Counted from the first letter of the stretch, positions 8,177 through 17,810 are shown. The stretch: DNA of 64,000 nt from an uncultured Olleya sp. (GCA_947503885.1 CANNFD010000001.1:124001-188000), one strand, 5' to 3'. Notes: a model not told the origin generated them from the sequence alone. Numbers and translations: made by a program.

Positions 8177-8773
8177 ATGAAAAAAATATTAATTCTTTTT
8201 TCTCATCCTAAATTTGAAAAATCTAGAGCAAATCTAGCTTTAGTAAATCTTATAAAAGATATTAATGGTGTAACTTTTCAGGATTTATATGAATGTTATC
8301 CGGATTTTAATGTAGACATCGCTAAGGAGAAAGTACTACTTGAAGCACATGATATTATAATCTGGCACCATCCTTTTTATTGGTATAGTTGCCCACCTTT
8401 AATGAAACAGTGGATTGATACTGTTTTAGAGTTTGGTTGGGCTTATGGTCCAAAAGGTAATGCCTTAAACCATAAAACGTGTTTAAATGTCATTACTACC
8501 GGAAAATCAAGAGAGGTGTATTGTGCAGAAGGAAGTAATAGTTTTACTATAAACCAGTTTTTAAGACCCTTCGAGCAAACTGCAAATTTATGTGGCATGG
8601 ATTATTTACCACCTTTTGCAGTAATGGAAACACATAAACTTACTGATGATCAACTTGCTGATTATGCAAAGCAGTATGCTAAATTAATAAGCTTACTTCA
8701 ACAAGGAATAAGTGTTAATGATTATGAAGCATTTTCTTTTTTAAACGATATCCCTAAATTAAAAACCTTTTAA
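8177..8773 (+). CDS. kefG: NAD(P)H oxidoreductase of the KefF/KefG type
   Basis: 198 residues with the flavodoxin-like fold of the NQO1/KefF family: ILILFSHPKFEKSRAN phosphate-binding start, WHHPFYWYSCPPLMKQWIDTV (the conserved P-YW--P--LK-W-D signature) and FGWAYG. KefG/KefF proteins bind and activate Kef potassium efflux channels and may reduce quinones or electrophiles. The stop is 3 bases before the Kef antiporter gene, so the two are co-translated. This supports the ancillary-subunit role more than a free quinone reductase role. Confidence 0.9.
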   Translation: MKKILILFSHPKFEKSRANLALVNLIKDINGVTFQDLYECYPDFNVDIAKEKVLLEAHDIIIWHHPFYWYSCPPLMKQWIDTVLEFGWAYGPKGNALNHKTCLNVITTGKSREVYCAEGSNSFTINQFLRPFEQTANLCGMDYLPPFAVMETHKLTDDQLADYAKQYAKLISLLQQGISVNDYEAFSFLNDIPKLKTF

Positions 8774-8776
8774 ATT

Positions 8777-10666
8777 ATGACTGGAAGTTTACTTTTTGAA
8801 GCCATAATTTTTTTATTAGGTGCTATTGTTTGTGTGTCTATAGCAAAAAAGTTAGGACTTAGTTCTGTAATTGGATATTTACTTGCAGGGGTTTTGATTG
8901 GTCCTTATGTGCTAGGTTGTATAGGGCAAGAAGGAGAAGATATTTTACATTTTGCAGAGTTTGGTGTTGTTATGATGCTGTTTTTAATTGGTTTAGAAAT
9001 TGATCCAAAAAATTTTTGGAACATGCGAAAAACCATACTTGGTATGGGAGGGTTGCAAGTAGCTGGTACAATGTTACTTTCTTATTTGTTCTTTTCGTTT
9101 TTAGGCTTTGATTGGATTGTATCTCTTGTTATCGCTATGGCTGTAGCATTATCGTCAACTGCTATTGCCTTACAAACTATTAAAGAAAAAGGGTTGATGA
9201 ACACAACCTCTGGGACATCCTCTTTTTCAATTTTATTATTTCAAGATATCATTGTTATTTTAATGCTTGGAGTATTACCATTATTAGTAGATTCTGATAA
9301 CATACCTTCAATCCAAGACTCTAGTAAACAAGCTAATTTATTAGACAATTTACCAATGGGATTACAAACCTTGGCAATTATCTTTTCCGTAGTATTAATA
9401 GTTGTTTCTGGTAAATATTTAATTGTTCCTGTTTTGCGTAAAGTAGCAAAAACTGGAGTACGTGAGCTGTTAATTGCTTCTGCTTTTTTAATAGTTTTTT
9501 CTATTTCTTTTTTAATGGAGTATGTTGGATTAAGTCCAGCTTTAGGTGCGTTTTTAGGTGGGGTAGTACTATCAAATAGCGAATATAAGCACGAACTAGA
9601 AAGTACATTAGAGCCTTTTAAAAACTTGCTTTTAGGATTGTTTTTTATGGCTGTTGGTGCGTCTATTAACTTTATTGTAATAGCTAATAGTCCATTAACT
9701 ATTGGTGGGATATTAGTGGCCATAATTATAATAAAAGCGATAGTTTTATTTATAACTGGACGTGTTTTTGGTTTAAAATTGGACCAAAATTTATTATTAA
9801 CTTTTGGTCTAGCTCAAATTGGTGAATTTGCATTTGTATTGTTGTCGTTTGCTTTTAGTTTAAATATTTTAAATCAAGAACAAATGGATATGATGCTAGT
9901 AATAACTGCATTATCTATGTCTATGACACCAATTGTTAGTATGATTAATGAACGTTTAATATTACCTAAAATTGGAACTAAAGAGTCAATTACTAGACCT
10001 TTAGACCATATTGCAAAGTCGCAAAAAATAATTCTTGTTGGTTTTGGGCATTTTGGAAGTACGGTCGGTCGTTTTTTAAGATCTCATGGAGTAGAAGCAA
10101 CTATTTTAGATCACGATTCTAATCGTGTAGATTTTCTTAGAAAAATGGGATTTGAAGTATATTACGGTGATGCGTCTCGTATGGATTTATTAGAGTCTGC
10201 AGGAATTGCTGATGCCAAAATATTAATTTGTGCAATTGACAATCCTAGTATTACCAAAAAAATAAGCAAATTAGTTAAAAGCAAATACCCTCATGTAGAG
10301 CTTATGATACGAGCTAAAAATAGAGACGAAGCTTATGATTTATTAAACTTAGGGTTTGAGAATATTTACCGCGAAACCCTTGACACTTCTTTAAGTTTAG
10401 CAAAGGATGTGTTAAATAAATTAGGATTCAGAAAATATACTTTGCACAGACAAGTGCAAAATTTTATAAAATATGACGAAGAAAGCTTAAGACGATTAGC
10501 TAAAGAGTCTAGAGAAGATGATAATTATATTTTTAAAGCTAGAAAAGAAATTGAAGAACAAGAAAAGCTATTAGATCAAGATTTAAAACGAGGTCTTATA
10601 GATTATGATACGCTTTGGGATAGTGAGCAAATTAGGAAAGCTCTAGAAAAGACTAAACCACAATAA
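8777..10666 (+). CDS. kefB: Kef-type monovalent cation/proton antiporter (CPA2 family) with RCK domain
   Basis: 629 residues. Residues about 5-390 are a Na+/H+-exchanger-type membrane domain with some 12 spans, including LGLSSVIGYLLAGVLIGP and the EYVGLSPALGAFLGG segment. Residues about 415-530 are a TrkA-N/RCK domain with Rossmann motif GFGHFG (VGFGHFGSTVGRFL). A charged cytoplasmic tail ends the protein. Kef systems expel K+ in exchange for H+ and acidify the cytoplasm during electrophile stress, gated by glutathione adducts in E. coli. KefG lies directly upstream. Bacteroidetes often use other thiols, so the gating ligand here is open. Confidence 0.92.
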   Translation: MTGSLLFEAIIFLLGAIVCVSIAKKLGLSSVIGYLLAGVLIGPYVLGCIGQEGEDILHFAEFGVVMMLFLIGLEIDPKNFWNMRKTILGMGGLQVAGTMLLSYLFFSFLGFDWIVSLVIAMAVALSSTAIALQTIKEKGLMNTTSGTSSFSILLFQDIIVILMLGVLPLLVDSDNIPSIQDSSKQANLLDNLPMGLQTLAIIFSVVLIVVSGKYLIVPVLRKVAKTGVRELLIASAFLIVFSISFLMEYVGLSPALGAFLGGVVLSNSEYKHELESTLEPFKNLLLGLFFMAVGASINFIVIANSPLTIGGILVAIIIIKAIVLFITGRVFGLKLDQNLLLTFGLAQIGEFAFVLLSFAFSLNILNQEQMDMMLVITALSMSMTPIVSMINERLILPKIGTKESITRPLDHIAKSQKIILVGFGHFGSTVGRFLRSHGVEATILDHDSNRVDFLRKMGFEVYYGDASRMDLLESAGIADAKILICAIDNPSITKKISKLVKSKYPHVELMIRAKNRDEAYDLLNLGFENIYRETLDTSLSLAKDVLNKLGFRKYTLHRQVQNFIKYDEESLRRLAKESREDDNYIFKARKEIEEQEKLLDQDLKRGLIDYDTLWDSEQIRKALEKTKPQ

Positions 10667-10686
10667 TTAAAAAATCCTCTTTGATT

Positions 10687-11586
10687 TTAAGAGTATAAAA
10701 TCAAAAACACCCCAATTAATATACCTAATAACGGGACTAGTTTGTTGCGTTTATTTTGTTCTTTAAACACTATTCCTCCTATAACTACCGCTATTATAAG
10801 TTGACTACGTTTTATTGCAGATAGTAGCATAATTAATGCTTCAGGGTCTTGTAGTGCTTTAAAATAAAAATAGTCAGCTGCTTGTAATAAAACTCCAACT
10901 GCAATAATTGTCCAACGGAATTTAAATGCTTTTCGTTTAGCCTTATACGGAAACCAAGTTATCGATAAAATAACCAGTAATATTAAAATAGTATACCAAC
11001 AAAACCAAAATTGTAAAGTTTGTGGGTTTAATTGTAAATTTTGAATTAAAAATTTGTCGTATAATCCACTAGAAGCGCCTAAAAATGTTGCTCCAATTAT
11101 AGCAAAAATCCATTTATTCTTCTTAAAAATAATCCCTTCTTTTTTTCCTATTCTAGAGTATAGTATAACTGAAAATATGATTAAAAAAAAACCAATCCAT
11201 TGCAAAAAGTTAGGCGTTTCGTTGTATATAATAATAGCACCTATAAAGGTAAAGAATGGTCCAGCAGATCGTATTGGAGTAACTATTGTTATTGGCAGAT
11301 GTTTTAAAGCTTGATAGGCTAAAATCCATGAGGCTGCCATAATCATAGATTTGATAAATATAAATCCATGTGTCAACCAAGGAAGACTGGTTATATAAAA
11401 CCCTATTGTTTTAGTGTACTCGGGATAATAAACCGAACCTATAAAAAATGGAAGTATAAATAAAAAACCAGAGCCTATAGTACCTAATAATACAGGAAAC
11501 ACTTCATTACCTTGTACAGCATGTTTTTTACATAAATTATGTAATCCTAAAAAAAGTGCTGCTAATAAGCCTAAATACATCCACAT
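10687..11586 (-). CDS. DMT-superfamily transporter (EamA-like)
   Basis: 299 residues with about ten membrane helices in two repeats, the EamA arrangement. The first half includes the conserved LPITIVTPIRSAGPFFTFIGA segment; the second half ends with PLLGILIGVFLIL. Members export or import small metabolites (amino acids, nucleotides), but substrate cannot be read from sequence. It converges on the Kef operon, 20 bases from its stop. A second, distinct DMT transporter is at 33071-33973. Confidence 0.85.
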   Translation of the reverse strand: MWMYLGLLAALFLGLHNLCKKHAVQGNEVFPVLLGTIGSGFLFILPFFIGSVYYPEYTKTIGFYITSLPWLTHGFIFIKSMIMAASWILAYQALKHLPITIVTPIRSAGPFFTFIGAIIIYNETPNFLQWIGFFLIIFSVILYSRIGKKEGIIFKKNKWIFAIIGATFLGASSGLYDKFLIQNLQLNPQTLQFWFCWYTILILLVILSITWFPYKAKRKAFKFRWTIIAVGVLLQAADYFYFKALQDPEALIMLLSAIKRSQLIIAVVIGGIVFKEQNKRNKLVPLLGILIGVFLILYS

Positions 11587-11971
11587 GGCGCGAATATAGT
11601 TTTTTAAGACATTTTCTAAATAATTTTACCTAAAATATTTAAGCAAAACACAGTTTAAAAAACTACTTAGTTTCAATATTGATTAATATTTAACTAATAA
11701 TAATGAAATTCTTAAAAAACACTTAAAAAATGTAAGATTTTGAATTTTACTTAATTAGCATCAAACTCCTTTAAATACTATAAAAACATCAATAAATCGG
11801 CTTAAAAACAATAAAAAAAGCATTCCTATTATCAAAGCTTAAAGAATCGATAATTATGTAAAATACACATGATTTTTTTTGCTTATTTTCTTCAATACAT
11901 TTGTAGTTAATTTCTAGAAATTATTGTTAATTTGCCGGCTTTTAAAAAATTATAAAAACTAACTTTTTGTT
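11587..11971 (+). promoter_or_regulatory. Intergenic region with promoter for the OmpA-family gene
   Basis: A 385-base AT-rich gap without a supported gene. TACATTTG at 11896-11903 is an exact TAnnTTTG -7 box, giving a leader of about 60 bases before the ATG at 11972. A -33 TTTG lies at 11878-11881, but the 14-base spacing is shorter than usual, so the -33 call is weak. The rest probably carries the start region of the divergent transporter gene, for which no clear promoter is visible. Confidence 0.5.
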
Positions 11972-13837
11972 ATGAAAAATTATTACAATATTTTATCAAT
12001 ATCACTTATACTGATATTTAGTTTGCAATCAGCGATTGCTCAAAACACACAAAAAAACTGGTCTATTGAGGCAGGTTTTAGTGCTATAGATGTTTACCCT
12101 GTTGGAGAGAATGCTCCTCAAGGTGAATTTTTTGATGAATTTTTAAACCTAAACGACCATTGGAATTTTGGTATCTATATGGGGGCTACAAAAAACTTCA
12201 CTAAAAACTTATCTATATCTTCTAGATTAACTATTAGCGAAATTAGTAAATGGGGTGATTTAGGAAGTACAGATGAAAGTGTACTTGTAGACAACCTAAA
12301 ATATTTAGGCCTTGATGGTATGATCAACTACGCTTTTGGAAAAAATAAATTACAACCATTTATAGCTGTAGGAGGAGGGTACACTTGGATAGATGAAAGT
12401 CCATACACTACTAATTATGCAAATGGACAACGTTTAGTCGGAGCTGGAACTGTTAACGGTTCTGTTGGATTAAAATATTACATCACTAATAATATAGGTC
12501 TAAACTTACAAACAACTTATAAGCATGCTTTTAAGGATTACCTACCTAAACATTGGGCACACAGTCTAGGTTTAGTATATAATTTAGGTAATGATCAGAT
12601 TAAAGAAGAAAACGTATTAAATAAGTCTAATGCAGACACTAAACAAAATAACAACTGGTCTTTTGAAACGGGGGTTAGCGCTATAGATGTTTATCCTGTT
12701 GGAGAAAATTATCCACAAGGAGACTATTTTGATGAATTTTTTAACCTTACAGACCACTGGAATATTGGTGCTTACTTTGGAGTAACAAAAAATTTCAATA
12801 AAAACTTATCTGTTACTGCAACAGGTACTTTAAACCAATTAACAAAATGGGGTGATTTAGGTAGCTCTGATGTAAGTGTATTAGTGGACAACCTTAAGTA
12901 TTATGGTCTTGATGGTATGGTTAACTATGCTATTGGAAAAAATAATTTACAACCGTTTTTAGCTGTTGGTGGTGGTTATACTTGGATAGAAGAAGGTCCT
13001 TATAACACTTCTAATCTTGCAAATGGTGCAGATTTAGTTGGTGCAGGTACTGTTAATGGTGCTGTTGGTTTAAAATATAGTATTAATGATGATTTTGGGT
13101 TAAAACTACAAACAACTTATAAGCATGCATTTAAAGACTATTTACCAAAACATTGGTCACATAGCTTTGGTGTTGTTTACAATTTAGGAAATGGTGATAA
13201 TGACAAAAAAGAAGATATCTCTAACGATATTGATGGTGACGGTGTCCCTAACGAGTTTGATTTATGTCCAGAAGTTGCAGGATTAGTTAGCACTGGTGGA
13301 TGTCCTGATACTGATGGTGATGGTATTGCAGATAAAGATGATTTATGTCCAGAAATAAAAGGAACTATTGAATTTGGTGGATGTATTGATACTGATGGAG
13401 ACGGTGTACCAGACAATAAAGATAATTGTCCTGAAGTAAAAGGAACAGATAATGGTTGCCCTGTAAAAGTTGAAGAAACAGTTACTGTTGTTAATCCTAT
13501 TGAAGGAGAAAGAAAAGTATACTTTGCTTACGATAGTGCGGATCTTGATAGAAATGCTAAAATTATATTAGATAATTTAACTACAGATATGTCAGACAGC
13601 ACATCTTATAATGTTTCAATTATTGGACATGCAGATAATGTTGGAAGTGTAAATTATAACTACAACCTTTCTGTAAAAAGAGCTGAAGCTATTAAAAACT
13701 ACTTAGTTGCTAAAGGTCTATCTTCAGATGTTATTACAACAACAGGTGTTGGAGAAACTCAACCAGAATCTTCTAATGCTACTAAAGCAGGAAGAGCTGA
13801 TAATAGAAGAGGAGTCTTAACTATTAAAATTAACTAA
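11972..13837 (+). CDS. OmpA-family outer membrane protein with two N-terminal barrel domains
   Basis: 621 residues. Order: signal peptide (1-23), beta-barrel unit 1 (about 28-207), a short linker, barrel unit 2 (about 227-407), thrombospondin-type-3 calcium-binding repeats (about 418-490, DxDGDGVPxxxDxCP pattern) and an OmpA peptidoglycan-binding domain (about 505-621, with GHADNVGSVNYNYNLSVKRA and the final NRRGVL). It should link the outer membrane to peptidoglycan. The two barrel units are clearly homologous (NWSxExGxSAIDVYPVGEN; LKYxGLDGM; HAFKDYLPKHW), so this is an internal duplication; most relatives have one barrel. It has its own promoter and terminator. Confidence 0.92.
   Translation: MKNYYNILSISLILIFSLQSAIAQNTQKNWSIEAGFSAIDVYPVGENAPQGEFFDEFLNLNDHWNFGIYMGATKNFTKNLSISSRLTISEISKWGDLGSTDESVLVDNLKYLGLDGMINYAFGKNKLQPFIAVGGGYTWIDESPYTTNYANGQRLVGAGTVNGSVGLKYYITNNIGLNLQTTYKHAFKDYLPKHWAHSLGLVYNLGNDQIKEENVLNKSNADTKQNNNWSFETGVSAIDVYPVGENYPQGDYFDEFFNLTDHWNIGAYFGVTKNFNKNLSVTATGTLNQLTKWGDLGSSDVSVLVDNLKYYGLDGMVNYAIGKNNLQPFLAVGGGYTWIEEGPYNTSNLANGADLVGAGTVNGAVGLKYSINDDFGLKLQTTYKHAFKDYLPKHWSHSFGVVYNLGNGDNDKKEDISNDIDGDGVPNEFDLCPEVAGLVSTGGCPDTDGDGIADKDDLCPEIKGTIEFGGCIDTDGDGVPDNKDNCPEVKGTDNGCPVKVEETVTVVNPIEGERKVYFAYDSADLDRNAKIILDNLTTDMSDSTSYNVSIIGHADNVGSVNYNYNLSVKRAEAIKNYLVAKGLSSDVITTTGVGETQPESSNATKAGRADNRRGVLTIKIN
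12056..13191 (+). repeat. Tandem duplication of the barrel-encoding segment
   Basis: Segments 12056-12591 and 12652-13191 encode homologous barrel units of about 180 residues. Stretches such as ACAACTTATAAGCATGC are identical at the DNA level in both (about 12512 and 13112), while most other codons differ, so the duplication is not very recent. It keeps the reading frame. Confidence 0.85.
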
Positions 13838-13863
13838 ATAATAGTTTACTATTTAATTAGCAT

Positions 13864-13902
13864 AAAAAAAGCTATCACAATTTAATTGTGATAGCTTTTT
13901 TG
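13864..13902. terminator. Bidirectional terminator between ompA-like gene and thiE
   Basis: A long perfect stem (AAAAAAGCTATCACAATT with its complement) closed by a TA centre, with A- and T-runs on either side. It ends both converging genes. Confidence 0.9.
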
Positions 13903-13950
13903 TTTTTTAAATATTAAGTTAACTATTACTTGTTATAGTCTTAGTCTTAA

Positions 13951-14595
13951 TTATTCAAAAGTATGTCTACGCTCATCTGTTACAGACGCCTTAAGTAAGG
14001 TGTTAAACGTTTTAATAGAGTCAAAATTTTTAGTAATCGCTTCAGATACTGCTACACCAGATGCACCTGCTTTTAAAAGTGCTGCAATATCCTCTGTTTT
14101 AATACCTCCAACAGCTATAATTGGTGTTTTAGTTTTTAAGGCTTCTGTTATTACTGTAATCCCATCAAGCCCTAAAACTGGGCTTAAATTAGCTTTGGTT
14201 GCTGTTGGTCTAAAAGGCCCTAAACTGATATAATCAACTTCTTTGATAATTAACGCTTCACACTCTTGTTGTGTATTTGCTGTACCTCCAATAATTTGCC
14301 AAGGGTATAAGTGCTTTCTTGCTATTTTAGGACAAGTGTCATCTTGACCTAAATGCACACCATCTGCTTTAATTTCTTTAGCTATTTTATAATAATCATT
14401 GATTATTAATCTAGTTTGAAAATGAGAGGTGATTTTTATAACTTCTTTAGCTAATTTTAAAACTTTTTTTTCTGAAGCATTCTTAAATCGAAGTTGCACT
14501 AATTCTGCTCCTGAAGTACATGCTTTTTGAATGTTTTCTAAAATTGCTTTTGGCGAGTCACCTTGAGAGATATAATGTAATTTAGGTATAATCAT
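13951..14595 (-). CDS. thiE: Thiamine phosphate synthase
   Basis: 214 residues, a TIM barrel of ThiE length. Conserved pieces: GAELVQLRFKN (pyrophosphate and substrate loop), IINDYYKIAKEIKADGVHLGQDD (NDxxxxAxxxxADGVHLGQxD signature), SLGPFRPTATK (the SxGPxxxTxTK loop) and IIAVGGIKTEDI. It joins HMP-pyrophosphate and thiazole phosphate to thiamine monophosphate. It stands alone here, without other thi genes, and no TPP riboswitch elements are visible upstream, unlike many bacterial thi operons. It could be a TenI-like paralogue, but the DDT-type motif GQDDT and intact GPFRPT loop favour an active ThiE. Confidence 0.88.
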   Translation of the reverse strand: MIIPKLHYISQGDSPKAILENIQKACTSGAELVQLRFKNASEKKVLKLAKEVIKITSHFQTRLIINDYYKIAKEIKADGVHLGQDDTCPKIARKHLYPWQIIGGTANTQQECEALIIKEVDYISLGPFRPTATKANLSPVLGLDGITVITEALKTKTPIIAVGGIKTEDIAALLKAGASGVAVSEAITKNFDSIKTFNTLLKASVTDERRHTFE

Positions 14596-14823
14596 GTAAT
14601 GTCTTATTTTGTGTAATCAAATTTTAAAGCATTGCAAAAATACGACTATTATAAAGACCTAAGCACCTTCCTCTAATTACATAAACTAGAAATTTATTTA
14701 AAACTATAGTTTAAATGAAGTGCTAAAGTTTCGACAATAAAAAGAAACATAAAAAATTCAATTTCATAAATATAAAAACCATTCTTTAAGATTTTAATAA
14801 CTTAATTTAAATGCATAGTTATG

Positions 14824-14831
14824 TAACTTTG
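14824..14831 (+). promoter_or_regulatory. Likely -7 promoter element of the LLM oxidoreductase gene
   Basis: TAACTTTG matches TAnnTTTG exactly and lies 53 bases before the ATG. No strong TTTG is seen at -33. The gap 14596-14884 holds no gene. Confidence 0.45.
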
Positions 14832-14884
14832 TAATACTAAAATTAGGGTAATCAACACAAATCATATAACGCTTGTAAGACTTT

Positions 14885-15889
14885 ATGACAACACAAAAAA
14901 TATCATATTCCATTCTAGATCTCGCATTAGTGTCAGAAGGTCATTCTTTACAACAAACATATAATAATGCTTTACTATTAGCGCAAAATGCCGAAACTTA
15001 TGGTTATACACGTTATTGGCTAGCAGAACACCATAATATGCCTAATGTTGGCAGTAGTGCAACCTCCGTTTTGATAGGTTATGTTGCTCAGGGTACAAAA
15101 ACGCTTCGTATTGGTTCTGGTGGGATTATGCTACCTAATCACTCGCCTTTAATTGTAGCAGAGCAATTTGGTACTTTAGCATCAATTTATCCAAACCGAA
15201 TTGATTTAGGTTTAGGACGGGCGCCAGGAACTGACAGAGAAACTGCAGAAGCTATCCGCTCTGATTTTATGCAAGCTGCACATGCTTTTCCAAAAGATTT
15301 AGAGGATATACAACATTATTTTTCGATAGAAAATGCTAATTCTAAAGTACGCGCAACAGTAGCAGAAGGGGTGGAGGTGCCCATTTACATTTTAGGTTCT
15401 AGTACAGATAGCGCCCATTTAGCTGCAAAAAAAGGATTGCCTTACGCATTTGCTAGTCACTTTGCTACTACACATTTGTGGGATGCTATGGCTATTTATC
15501 GTAAAAATTTTAAACCCTCGACTGTATTACAAAAACCGTATGTAATTGTTGGTGTTAATATAATTATTGCTGATACCGACCAAGAAGCAGAGCGCTTATC
15601 AACCTCTTTATTAGGTATGGTTGTTGGCTTATTTACTGGTAAGCGTGATTATGTACAACCTCCAACAGCGTTGACAGATTATCATAAACAGGTCATGCAA
15701 AACCCGCAAGTTCAACAAATGTTAAAATATTCTTTTATTGGAAGTAAAGCAACTGTTAAAGCACAAGTAAAAGAATTTATTGAACAAACTAAAGCTGACG
15801 AACTTATTGCTGTAACTAATATTTATGGTATTGATGACCGCATCAAGTCTTATAAATTATTTGCCGAAATAATGAAAGAGTTAAATTAA
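14885..15889 (+). CDS. Luciferase-like (LLM class) flavin-dependent oxidoreductase
   Basis: 334 residues. The bacterial-luciferase TIM-barrel pattern is clear: YTRYWLAEHHNMPNVGSSA near the start, LRIGSGGIMLPNHSPLIVAEQFGTLASIYPNRIDLGLGRAPG, and the C-terminal domain with GSKATVKAQVKEFIEQT. It belongs to the LLM subgroup often annotated as MsnO8- or YhbW-like, which use FMNH2 and oxygen on unknown substrates. It has no flavin reductase neighbour. It appears monocistronic. The start is supported by the conserved first strand (SYSILDLALVSEG) directly after the ATG. Confidence 0.88.
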   Translation: MTTQKISYSILDLALVSEGHSLQQTYNNALLLAQNAETYGYTRYWLAEHHNMPNVGSSATSVLIGYVAQGTKTLRIGSGGIMLPNHSPLIVAEQFGTLASIYPNRIDLGLGRAPGTDRETAEAIRSDFMQAAHAFPKDLEDIQHYFSIENANSKVRATVAEGVEVPIYILGSSTDSAHLAAKKGLPYAFASHFATTHLWDAMAIYRKNFKPSTVLQKPYVIVGVNIIIADTDQEAERLSTSLLGMVVGLFTGKRDYVQPPTALTDYHKQVMQNPQVQQMLKYSFIGSKATVKAQVKEFIEQTKADELIAVTNIYGIDDRIKSYKLFAEIMKELN

Positions 15890-15988
15890 TATAAAAAAAG
15901 CATTTTTTATATGAATATACCCTCTAAAACTGTATAAAACTTAGCAAAACTTTAGCATTTTTAAATTCATAATAATTGTAACAATCTG

Positions 15989-15996
15989 TATTTTTG
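15989..15996 (+). promoter_or_regulatory. Likely -7 promoter element of the META lipoprotein gene
   Basis: TATTTTTG matches TAnnTTTG and lies 26 bases before the ATG; no clear -33 partner. Confidence 0.4.
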
Positions 15997-16022
15997 TAAC
16001 TTATTTTTTACAAAACTATAAT

Positions 16023-16874
16023 ATGAAATCAAAAATAATAGCGCTTGCAATAATTGCATTAACAATAATGAGTTGTAATGATTCAAAAAAATCTAACACT
16101 GAAGATGTTGATGTAAATACTGAAGTAACTACTAATAATGAAACTACTTTGGATAACAACGTTTATATAGAGGATAATAAATGGGTAATTACTAAATTAG
16201 AAGGCGACTTAATTGTCGATAAACAAAATAACAATCAAGAAATATATTTTATTTTAGACTCTAAAACAAACCGTATTAGTGGTAACTCTGGTTGCAATAC
16301 TTTTATGGGTACTTATAAATTGGAAGAAGGAAACCGTATTTCGTTTTTACAAATGGCAGCTACACGCATGGCATGTCCTGATACTTTAGAAATAGAGTCT
16401 AAAGTACTAAGTGTTTTTGAAACTGCTGATAATTACACAATTGAAGACGGTAAACTATCCCTTAATAAAGCGAAAAGAGCACCACTTGCAGTATTTAAAA
16501 TATCTGAAACAACAAATAATCCTATAGTAGAAAAATATTGGAAACTTAAAGTTTTAGATGGCAAGGATGTAGTGATGGAAGAAAATCAAGAACGTGAAGT
16601 CTATTTTATTTTAAAAAATAACACTAATCAAGTGACTGGATTTGCTGGATGTAATACTATTAACGGTGAATTTACTATTGAAAAAAATGGTGTAATTAGC
16701 TTTAAAAATATGGCTACGACCTTAAAGGCTTGTCCCGATTTAGATTTTAATGAATCTGAATTTTTAAAAGTTTTTGAATTAGCTAACAACTATACTATTA
16801 GTGATGATATATTGTCGCTTAATGTTGGTAAAAGAGCGCCTTTAGCAGTTTTTGAAGCGGTCTATTTTCAGTAA
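16023..16874 (+). CDS. Lipoprotein with two META (DUF306/HslJ-like) domains
   Basis: 283 residues. Residues 1-18 are a lipoprotein signal (LTIMSC lipobox). Two META domains follow, about 55-155 and 177-280, each with the marks W-(I/K)-L-G, ISGNSGCNTFMGTYKLEE / VTGFAGCNTINGEFTIEK, a FxxMAxTxxACPD motif and a final LSLNxxKRAPLAVF. Each repeat carries the conserved Cys pair. HslJ-like proteins are envelope proteins induced by heat or novobiocin in E. coli, with no known reaction. The doubled domain is in-frame and both copies look intact. It is probably anchored in the outer membrane or periplasm. Confidence 0.87.
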   Translation: MKSKIIALAIIALTIMSCNDSKKSNTEDVDVNTEVTTNNETTLDNNVYIEDNKWVITKLEGDLIVDKQNNNQEIYFILDSKTNRISGNSGCNTFMGTYKLEEGNRISFLQMAATRMACPDTLEIESKVLSVFETADNYTIEDGKLSLNKAKRAPLAVFKISETTNNPIVEKYWKLKVLDGKDVVMEENQEREVYFILKNNTNQVTGFAGCNTINGEFTIEKNGVISFKNMATTLKACPDLDFNESEFLKVFELANNYTISDDILSLNVGKRAPLAVFEAVYFQ

Positions 16875-16898
16875 AAAACAAATTAATTTATAGACATT

Positions 16899-16940
16899 AA
16901 AACACCTTAAATAACGGTTTAAAGTTATAGGGTGTTTTGA
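16899..16940 (+). terminator. Terminator after the META lipoprotein gene
   Basis: Interrupted stem: AAAACACC / GGTGTTTT outside and ATAAC / GTTAT inside, followed by a T-rich stretch. Confidence 0.65.
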
Positions 16941-16984
16941 TGTTTTATTTTATCATTTTTAATAAAATTTAAAAAAATATTTTT

Positions 16985-17791
16985 ATGAAATTAATAACTT
17001 CAATTTTAGCTATGTTATTTGTTGTAACTAGTTATTCTCAAGTCGGAGTGGGAGTAACCTCTCCAAAAAGTGATTTACATGTCTCTAAATCCGGAAGTGA
17101 TGGAGGAAGTATACAAATAGATGGTGGTATCAGATTAGGTGGTGATGATAATACACCAGGAGAAAAAGGTAGAGCAGGACAAGTGATAATGAGCGATGGT
17201 AACAAAGCTGAATGGGTAACTCTAGGTAAAGCTGGCGATTACACAACAGATTGTACGGTCCCAAATAAAATAGCTACTATTAATTTTACACTACAAGATG
17301 GTAGTAGTGGTAATTCTGTAAATGTTACAAGTGCACAAATGACAACTGCATTAAACACTTTGCCTGAAGGAGGAATAATTGTTTTAAGAACTAATACAGC
17401 GACAACTTACAGCCAAATTATGACACGTTTAACTGTAGAGCTCCCAAGTTCTACTACTGTATTAAACAAACCATTTGTTTTAGCTTTTGATGGTCCTAAC
17501 GGTTCTAATAATTCTTTAAAAAACGGTAAGACAATTGAAATACTTGTTAAAGCTAATTCTGCCGACACTAACCCAATATTTTACGAATTAAGTACAGTCT
17601 CTTCAACTAGAAAGTTTTATATGAGAAAATTTTCAGGCACCAATTCAGAATATAAGGTTTCAGAATTAGATAACAGTTCAGGAGCAACCCAACCTATTTT
17701 ATTATTTAATTCTTACACAATAAAAGCTATTAGTGATGAAACTTGGACGTTTACAACACGTGATTGTTATATTCAAAATCCTAAAAACTAA
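16985..17791 (+). CDS. Secreted protein of the VGxxxTxPxSDLHxS type, unknown function (copy 1)
   Basis: 268 residues with a signal peptide (about 1-18, VVTSYSQ cleavage). The mature N-terminus VGVGVTSPKSDLHVS resembles the VGIGTTxPxxxLxV head found on many Bacteroidetes secreted and tail-fibre-like proteins. SIQIDGGIRLGGDD follows, then a collagen-like PGEKGRAGQ patch, then a beta-rich body with two Cys (TDCTVPN; DCYIQNPK). A paralogue of almost equal length is at 50956-51759 and shares the same block order and the LNKPFVLAFDGP block. Function is unknown. It is a single gene with its own terminator. Confidence 0.75.
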   Translation: MKLITSILAMLFVVTSYSQVGVGVTSPKSDLHVSKSGSDGGSIQIDGGIRLGGDDNTPGEKGRAGQVIMSDGNKAEWVTLGKAGDYTTDCTVPNKIATINFTLQDGSSGNSVNVTSAQMTTALNTLPEGGIIVLRTNTATTYSQIMTRLTVELPSSTTVLNKPFVLAFDGPNGSNNSLKNGKTIEILVKANSADTNPIFYELSTVSSTRKFYMRKFSGTNSEYKVSELDNSSGATQPILLFNSYTIKAISDETWTFTTRDCYIQNPKN

Positions 17792-17810
17792 ATATTTTAG
17801 AGGTTTATAA

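Noticed and set aside
14596-14884. TPP riboswitch upstream of thiE
   Set aside because: I looked for the conserved THI-box elements in the gap on the minus strand and did not see them.
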